A DNA stretch of 64,000 nucleotides from Methylomonas montana (GTDB lineage Bacteria; Pseudomonadota; Gammaproteobacteria; Methylococcales; Methylomonadaceae): positions 434,001-498,000 of the forward strand of contig NZ_CP129884.1 of assembly GCF_030490285.1 (NCBI RefSeq), given 5' to 3'. The translations under genes were made by a program, and so were the position numbers. The notes under the pieces were generated by a model. It was not told the origin of the DNA. It ran no database searches and worked only from the letters and a program-made list of their open reading frames with translations. This document shows, in pieces, positions 59,158-64,000 of the stretch. Position 1 is the first letter of the stretch; each line of letters begins with the position of its first letter.

Positions 59158-60555
59158 TTAATCCAGGCTCTTTTTCAGGTTTTTTGCAAAACGAATCAGT
59201 ACGGCTGAAATGCCGGACCAGTTCGGCCTTTTTTTGGCGACGGTGCCGCCGAGATTGTCGGGAACTTGGTGTACCTCAACCACTTCATCGACTAATGCCA
59301 GCAGAGCGGGAATGCGATCTTCCAGGCTTGGCTGCGTGGTCAGTCGATTCGGTACCGGTTTGGTTTTTTCCCAGCGTGTATACAGCGGCATTAACAGGAA
59401 AAAGCCGAAGTAAACAGCGGTCAATACCCGAGCAACAGTCGTCGCGCCCGGTGTGGCGGGTTGGGTTCCCAAATAGCCCAAGCCCACGAAAGCGATAACA
59501 AATAGCGCCAGCGCTTTTTTGAACATACCGCCGCGATAGCGGATGGATTTGACCGGGCTGCGGTCCAGCCAGGGCAGCATGAACAGCACCACGATCGCGC
59601 CGCCCATCGCAATCACGCCGGCAAACTTATCCGGTACTGCGCGCAAAATGGCGTAGAACGGTGTGAAATACCAGACCGGCGCAATATGTTCTGGTGTTTT
59701 CAATGGATCAGCCGGGATAAAGTTGGCGTGCTCCAGAAAGTAGCCGCCCAATTCCGGCATGTAGAAAATCACCGTGGCGAAGAAGAACATGAACACGCCG
59801 ACGCCGACGATATCCTTGACGGTGTAATAAGGATGGAAGGGAATGCCGTCGACCGGATGTCCCCAGGGGTCTTTTGATTGCTTTATTTCAACGCCGTCAG
59901 GGTTGTTGGAGCCCACTTCGTGCAACGCGACAATATGCAGGAATACCAGGATCAACAATACCAAGGGCACCGCAATCACGTGAAACGCGAAGAAGCGGTT
60001 CAGCGTTGCGTCGGAAACCACATAGTCGCCGCGGATCCACAGTGACAATTCGTCGCCGACCACCGGAATCGCGCTGAACAGCGAGATAATCACCTGCGCG
60101 CCCCAGTAAGACATTTGTCCCCAAGGCAGCAAATAACCCATGAAAGCTTCGGCCATCAGGCAAACGAAGATCAGCATGCCGAAGATCCAGATCAGTTCGC
60201 GAGGTTGTTTGAACGAACCGTAAATCAGGCCGCGGAACATGTGCAGATAGACCACGATGAAGAAGGCCGAGGCGCCGGTGGAGTGCATATAGCGCACCAG
60301 CCAGCCCCAATTGACGTCGCGCATGATGTATTCGACCGAGTCGAAGGCTAGCTTGGCATCAGGCTTGTAGTTCATGGTCAGCAGAATGCCGGTGATGAAC
60401 TGATTAACCAGTACGAACAGGGCTAAAGAACCGAAAAAGTACCAGACGTTGAAGTTTTTAGGCGCATAGTAATGCGCCATGTGTTCGTTCCACAGATGGG
60501 AGAGTGGAAAGCGCTCCAGCAGCCAATCGCTGCATTGATTCAATTTTTGCTTCAT
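59158..60555 (-). CDS. petB: cytochrome b of the bc1 complex
   Basis: The 465-residue protein has eight or more membrane helices. Heme-ligating histidines sit in VRYMHSTGASAFF and VYLHMFRG and in FFAFHVIAVPLV and FLHIVALHE. The quinol-site motif PEWY-type reads PVWYFTPFYA. The C-terminal 60 residues form a soluble extension. It overlaps petA by 4 bp. Confidence 0.97.
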   Translation of the reverse strand: MKQKLNQCSDWLLERFPLSHLWNEHMAHYYAPKNFNVWYFFGSLALFVLVNQFITGILLTMNYKPDAKLAFDSVEYIMRDVNWGWLVRYMHSTGASAFFIVVYLHMFRGLIYGSFKQPRELIWIFGMLIFVCLMAEAFMGYLLPWGQMSYWGAQVIISLFSAIPVVGDELSLWIRGDYVVSDATLNRFFAFHVIAVPLVLLILVFLHIVALHEVGSNNPDGVEIKQSKDPWGHPVDGIPFHPYYTVKDIVGVGVFMFFFATVIFYMPELGGYFLEHANFIPADPLKTPEHIAPVWYFTPFYAILRAVPDKFAGVIAMGGAIVVLFMLPWLDRSPVKSIRYRGGMFKKALALFVIAFVGLGYLGTQPATPGATTVARVLTAVYFGFFLLMPLYTRWEKTKPVPNRLTTQPSLEDRIPALLALVDEVVEVHQVPDNLGGTVAKKRPNWSGISAVLIRFAKNLKKSLD

Positions 60556-61151
60556 GCGTTGTTTGCCTCGCTGTCTTCGCCAACGACAATCAGATTGTCT
60601 GTTTCATATCGATAGGGCGGGATTTCAAGATTGGTAGGGGCGGGAACGCCGCGATAGACACGACCGGCCAGATCGAACCAGGAACCGTGACATGGGCAAA
60701 AGAAACCGCCTTTCCAGTCTGCGCCTAAATCGTTAGGGGCAATTTCCGGGCGAAACGTGGGCGAGCAACCCAAGTGCGTGCAAAGACCGACCGCGACAAA
60801 GATTTCCGGCTTGATCGAGCGCAACGGATTTTTACTATATTCGGGTTGCAGCGATTCGTTGGATACCGGGTCAGCCAGCTTGCTGTCCAAGGTCGCCAGC
60901 GTCGCCTGCACTTCCGGTGTTCGATTCAATATCCAGACCGGCTTGCCGCGCCAAGCCACCCTGATCAACTGGCCGGGTTCCATTTTACTGATATCGACTT
61001 CGACGGGCGCGCCGGCGGCCATGGCTTTGGCGCTGGGCTGCATTTGCGAGAGAAAGGGCACGGCCAGATAGCCCGCGCCCACCGCTCCGACCACGGACAA
61101 GGCCGAGGTCAGAAACTGGCGTTTGGAATGATCGACGCCTGCGTGGTTCAT
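60552..61151 (-). CDS. petA: Rieske iron-sulfur protein
   Basis: ATG 61151 is chosen because AGGAG lies 8 nt upstream; an in-frame GTG three codons earlier overlaps that site. The 199-residue protein has a twin-arginine-less anchor (FLTSALSVVGAVGAGYLAVPFL) and the [2Fe-2S] motifs CTHLGC and CPCHGSW. It heads the petABC operon; the 250 bp upstream show no gene. Confidence 0.95.
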   Translation of the reverse strand: MNHAGVDHSKRQFLTSALSVVGAVGAGYLAVPFLSQMQPSAKAMAAGAPVEVDISKMEPGQLIRVAWRGKPVWILNRTPEVQATLATLDSKLADPVSNESLQPEYSKNPLRSIKPEIFVAVGLCTHLGCSPTFRPEIAPNDLGADWKGGFFCPCHGSWFDLAGRVYRGVPAPTNLEIPPYRYETDNLIVVGEDSEANNA

Positions 61152-61402
61152 AAGTAACACTCCTGCATGATGTGCGGCGTACCTTTCAATACGCCGTTTA
61201 TTATAATTTTTCCCGGCAAATATACCTTACTGGCCCGGATTATTGAAATTGTTATTGGGCCGCCGGCCGCGCGAGCCGTGGGCTGTCGTGCCGCTCGCAC
61301 CGACGCTGGTCGGCGGTCGTCATCATTGGCTGATTCGACTCCGGGGCGACGTTGGTTGAGACAATCGATAAGTGGTTGATTTACGGTGTGTCGCGCCGGC
61401 GT

Positions 61403-62491
61403 TTAGTCGCCGGCTGTCTTTAACGAAGCGGTCAATGCGCTCAGAAAAGCCTGGTTTTCGTCCGGCTTGCCTATCGTCACCCGCAGGCAGTCGCCGAGTA
61501 AGCCGCCTTGTCCGGACAGGTTTTTGATTAAGATGCCTTGCGTTTTCAAGTTGGTAAACACCTGGTCGGCGGGGACTTGCTCGGTCCTGAACAGGATGAA
61601 ATTGGCGGCGCTGGGATAAACGGTCAAGCCGGGCAGCGCTTGCAGCGCGGCAGCGACGACATTGCGTTCTTCGCGGATGGCCTGGGTTTGTCGGGCCAGG
61701 AAGTCGCCGTTTTCCAAGGCGAAGCCAACGGTGGCCTGAGTCAGGCTGTTGATGTTGTAGGGCAGACGAACCTTGTCCAGCTCGGCGATCAATTCGGCGG
61801 GGCCCGCTAAAAAGCCTAGTCGCAATCCTGCCAGTCCTAGTTTGGAGACGGTGCGCATTACCAACAGATTGGGATAATGACCCAATTCGCCGACGAAGCT
61901 GCAATCGGCAAACGGCGCATAGGCTTCGTCGACGATGACCAGTCCCGGCGTGGCGGCAATGATGGTCTTGACGGCCTCGGCGTTGAATAGATTGCCGGTC
62001 GGATTATTCGGATAGGCGATGAAAATCACGGACGGCCGCTGCTGGTCGATCGCTTGCAGCATTGCCGGCAGATCGAGCTCGAACTCGGCGGTCAACGGCA
62101 CGCCGACATAGTTCAGGCCCAGGCTGCGGGCGATTTGTTTGTACATCACGAAGCCGGGTTCCGGCGCCAACACCGTGGCATCGCCGGCCAGCGCCATCAA
62201 TAGAATCTGGATGATTTCGTCGGAACCGTTGCCCAGTAACAGTTCGGCATGGTCCGGAATGGCGTTGCTGCGCCGCAGGCTGGCGCATAAGGAGCGGCCG
62301 GTCGGGTCCGGATAGCGATTGATCGGGCAGGTTTTCAGCGTTTCCAACCAGCGGTCTTGAATATCTTCCGGCCAGCTATACGGATTTTCCATGGCGTCGA
62401 GTTTGATGAAATTGCTGGCATCGGCGACATGGTAGGCCGACATGGACAAGACTTCGGGGCGGAACAGATTGGCGAGCGGTTGGGTTGGCAT
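61403..62491 (-). CDS. hisC: histidinol-phosphate aminotransferase
   Basis: HisC is a PLP enzyme of histidine synthesis. ATG 62491 (MPTQPLANLFRPEVLSMSAYHV) is taken as start; an in-frame start 14 codons earlier is possible. The 362-residue protein has LDAMENPYS, NGSDEIIQILLMAL, YPNNPTGNLF, the DEAYAPF aspartate and the PLP lysine in RTVSKLGLAGLRLG. It is isolated from other his genes here. Confidence 0.95.
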   Translation of the reverse strand: MPTQPLANLFRPEVLSMSAYHVADASNFIKLDAMENPYSWPEDIQDRWLETLKTCPINRYPDPTGRSLCASLRRSNAIPDHAELLLGNGSDEIIQILLMALAGDATVLAPEPGFVMYKQIARSLGLNYVGVPLTAEFELDLPAMLQAIDQQRPSVIFIAYPNNPTGNLFNAEAVKTIIAATPGLVIVDEAYAPFADCSFVGELGHYPNLLVMRTVSKLGLAGLRLGFLAGPAELIAELDKVRLPYNINSLTQATVGFALENGDFLARQTQAIREERNVVAAALQALPGLTVYPSAANFILFRTEQVPADQVFTNLKTQGILIKNLSGQGGLLGDCLRVTIGKPDENQAFLSALTASLKTAGD

Positions 62492-62719
62492 GTTGTCAAA
62501 CTCTGCGGAATTGGAACAAACGGCATGTAGCATGCCCGATCAAACTTGGGCGGCCGCGAAGGCAAAAAAATCGGCGGATTTTAACAAAGCGGAGGACGAA
62601 CGCATAACCTTGAAAACCAGCCTGGTGCGTCCCCGTTGACGCGAATCGCGCGCGGCGGTGCGGGCGATACGGCGGGCGGATTCTAACACTGGTTTATGGA
62701 GGTCGCAAAGGCATTAGGT

Positions 62720-62987
62720 TGTGTCGCTACGCGACGGCCTATTTAGAAGTCGGGTCTCGGCCCGACAGCCGAGATACTTTTCTTTGCTTGTCCAAAGAAA
62801 AGTATCCAAAAGAAAAGACACCCGGATGCCGCTTATTCCCTGCGCTCCGAAGGGTTTGAACGGGGTTTTCCGAAGGGGGCTTCCCAGCCCCTGCGGAAAC
62901 GCGATGCATCCCTGCATCGCCCCTTGGGCTTATCCGTTAAAACCCTCCAGTGCTCGGCGCGGCAAACGGGACAAAACCCCTCCGCAA
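62720..62987 (+). repeat. structured dispersed repeat, copy C
   Basis: This copy has the same start (TGTGTCGCTACGCGACGG) and hairpin order as copies A and B. The second hairpin is GTCGGG/CCCGAC where copies A and B have GTCGGT/ACCGAC, and the third is ATACTTTTCTTTG/CAAAGAAAAGTAT where copy A has ATACTTTCTTTTG/CAAAAGAAAGTAT; both keep pairing. The GCGATGCA/TGCATCGC hairpin is identical to copy A. It lies between hisC and the retron. The remaining 62492-62719 and 62988-63066 stretches hold no gene that I can see. Confidence 0.88.
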
Positions 62988-63066
62988 AATTCGAGACTGT
63001 TTAATATTTGTGAAGATTTTAGATTTTAGCGCCTCATGGCCTGGTTGCGACTTACGGCTTTACTTG

Positions 63067-63075
63067 TGCTATATT
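63067..63075 (+). promoter_or_regulatory. extended -10 promoter of the retron
   Basis: TGCTATATT is an extended -10 box (TGnTATATT). A start about 7 bp on falls at 63082, exactly the beginning of the a1 arm of the retron RNA. No strong -35 is needed with an extended -10. Confidence 0.65.
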
Positions 63076-63081
63076 GCTAAA

Positions 63082-63238
63082 TACTCTTTACGCGTTTTAT
63101 ATGGAAATTTAAGTATGTCGGGCGTTCAGCCAGACTCAAATTTATTGATAAGATTTAGGCTGCGCAGAAGGCTTCTTCGGTCTTCCGCGTTGCTACAGCC
63201 CAAAGAAGCCTTCTGCGCTTCCTTAAAGGTAAAGAGTA
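63082..63238 (+). ncRNA. retron msr-msd RNA
   Basis: TACTCTTTAC (63082-63091) and GTAAAGAGTA (63229-63238) are the complementary a1/a2 arms. A guanosine directly after a1 (63092 or 63094) could be the branching residue. The msr part contains the hairpin GTCGGGC/GCC-GAC around 63116-63134. The msd part is a long hairpin with perfect 16-bp arms GCGCAGAAGGCTTCTT (63162-63177) and AAGAAGCCTTCTGCGC (63203-63218). A retron effector gene follows 8 bp later. The reverse transcriptase is expected beyond the window. Confidence 0.85.
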
Positions 63239-63245
63239 ATTCAAG

Positions 63246-64000
63246 TTGGTAAAAGATTTACGATTAGAACATCTGAGTTCTTTCTCATTGAAAGGCTCAG
63301 AAGTTTCGCTGACTCCTCCTATCATATTTGCCTGTGGCGGCAATGCAGATGTTCGCTTACCTGAACCAAAATCCGTTCGTGGTTTCTTTATCGAACATAT
63401 TGTTTCAAGAGAGCCAGAGTTATTCTCTCATATCAGAATTGCTGAAAATTTCAAGGATTGGCTAAATGATTCGAAATATGCTGATCTTAAAACTTTCGAA
63501 GAAGATATTGCTCATATTTCATCTTTAATATTGATATTTTTAGAGAGTCCTGGAACTATTGCCGAGTTAGGGCTTTTTGCAACTTACGACAATTTAATAG
63601 ATAAGCTGATTATTTTTGTTAGTGAATTTCATTATAGTTCAGACTCGTTCATTAAGCTGGGTCTGTTGCGTTATCTTTCTGGTAAGAATGAAGATATAGT
63701 GCGTTGCTATCCTTGGGATGATAATAACCTAAAAAATACAGCAAAGTCAGTTATAAATGACATATCTGAAGATATTAAAGATTTGTTAAGTAAACATCAT
63801 AAAAGAGAAGTTTTTCAAGAAGAAAATCCGGGACATATTTCGTTTGTGATCTTTGAGATAATCTTGCTATTTAAGGCGTTGAAATATAATGAAATAATGG
63901 ACTCGCTAGAGTGTTTAGGTCTATGTATTTCTAAACAAAAACTAAACAGGTTTTTGTTTCTTCTTGAAAAGCTAGGCTTTATTTCAAAGAAAAGCTATGG
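63246..64000 (+). CDS. retron St85-family effector (3' end outside window)
   Basis: The frame is open from 63240 to the window end with no early ATG; TTG 63246 is the likely start, just after the a2 arm. The visible 251 residues contain PPIIFACGGN, an early glycine-rich motif, SLILIFLESPGTIAELGLF, the nucleoside deoxyribosyltransferase-like motif of this effector family, and a C-terminal part that looks like a winged helix (LGLCISKQKLNRFLFLLEKLGF). In the retrons Sen2 (St85) and Eco1 the homologous effector is the toxin held inactive by the msDNA-RT complex. The DNA is much more AT-rich than the rest of the window, in keeping with horizontal transfer. Confidence 0.8.
   Translation, partial: MVKDLRLEHLSSFSLKGSEVSLTPPIIFACGGNADVRLPEPKSVRGFFIEHIVSREPELFSHIRIAENFKDWLNDSKYADLKTFEEDIAHISSLILIFLESPGTIAELGLFATYDNLIDKLIIFVSEFHYSSDSFIKLGLLRYLSGKNEDIVRCYPWDDNNLKNTAKSVINDISEDIKDLLSKHHKREVFQEENPGHISFVIFEIILLFKALKYNEIMDSLECLGLCISKQKLNRFLFLLEKLGFISKKSY

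Noticed and set aside
61161-61402. Possible small gene between petA and hisC
   Set aside because: The only open frame is short, without a ribosome binding site, and rich in arginine and alanine from GC-rich intergenic DNA.

Overview
The window looks like a chromosomal segment of a gammaproteobacterium, most likely a methanotroph of the Methylococcales (Methylomonas-like). This rests on recalled protein family resemblance and on the gene order pilB-pilC-pilD-coaE-zapD-yacG-mutT, rplU-rpmA-obgE-proB, metG-rsxB and petABC; no taxonomic marker was searched. Most of it is ordinary housekeeping DNA. Accessory systems sit at both ends and a Tad pilus locus lies near the right.

Region 1 (1-13607) is a type I-E CRISPR-Cas locus: partial cas3, then cas8e-cas11-cas7e-cas5e-cas6e, then cas1-cas2 and a 53-repeat array. 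It is interrupted twice by toxin-antitoxin genes. Between cas3 and cas8e lie a Phd/YefM-type antitoxin, a minus-strand single-spacer mini-CRISPR made of two degenerate repeats around exactly 32 nt, and a RelE-type toxin. The first 11 nt of the mini-CRISPR spacer match a site preceded by AAG (the canonical I-E PAM) just upstream of a TTGACA-N17-TAGGAT promoter that would drive relE and the Cascade genes. This is the architecture expected of a crRNA-like autoregulator or guardian (the CreR/CreTA concept) and is the most interesting thing in the window. Between cas6e and cas1 lie an AbrB/PIN pair, an orphan HTH antitoxin, a decayed second cas6e and an RHH/RelE pair.

Region 2 (13885-38366) holds tRNA-Arg(CCG), rsxB, metG, two small exported proteins, an L,D-transpeptidase lipoprotein, apbC, a Fic protein, the rplU-rpmA-obgE-proB cluster, ispB, recD, a TPP riboswitch with thiC, type IV pilus genes pilBCD, then coaE, zapD, yacG, a Nudix-ThiE fusion and argJ.

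Region 3 (38404-43739) begins with two inverted copies of a roughly 265-bp structured dispersed repeat flanking a small membrane-protein gene. After them come a TusA-like/PP-loop sulfur-transfer pair, pilU, and lexA with a previously untracked 49-codon membrane protein directly behind it.

Region 4 (43914-57887, minus strand) is a complete Tad/Flp pilus locus from flp to tadG. It ends in a PAS-PAS-PAS-PAS-GGDEF-EAL protein whose EAL half is degenerate, which suggests c-di-GMP control of pili. A MITE-like element and a terminator separate it from petABC (cytochrome bc1) and hisC.

Region 5 (62720-64000) has a third copy of the dispersed repeat. A retron follows: an extended -10 promoter, an msr-msd RNA with a1/a2 arms and a long msd hairpin, and the start of a St85-family effector that runs off the window.
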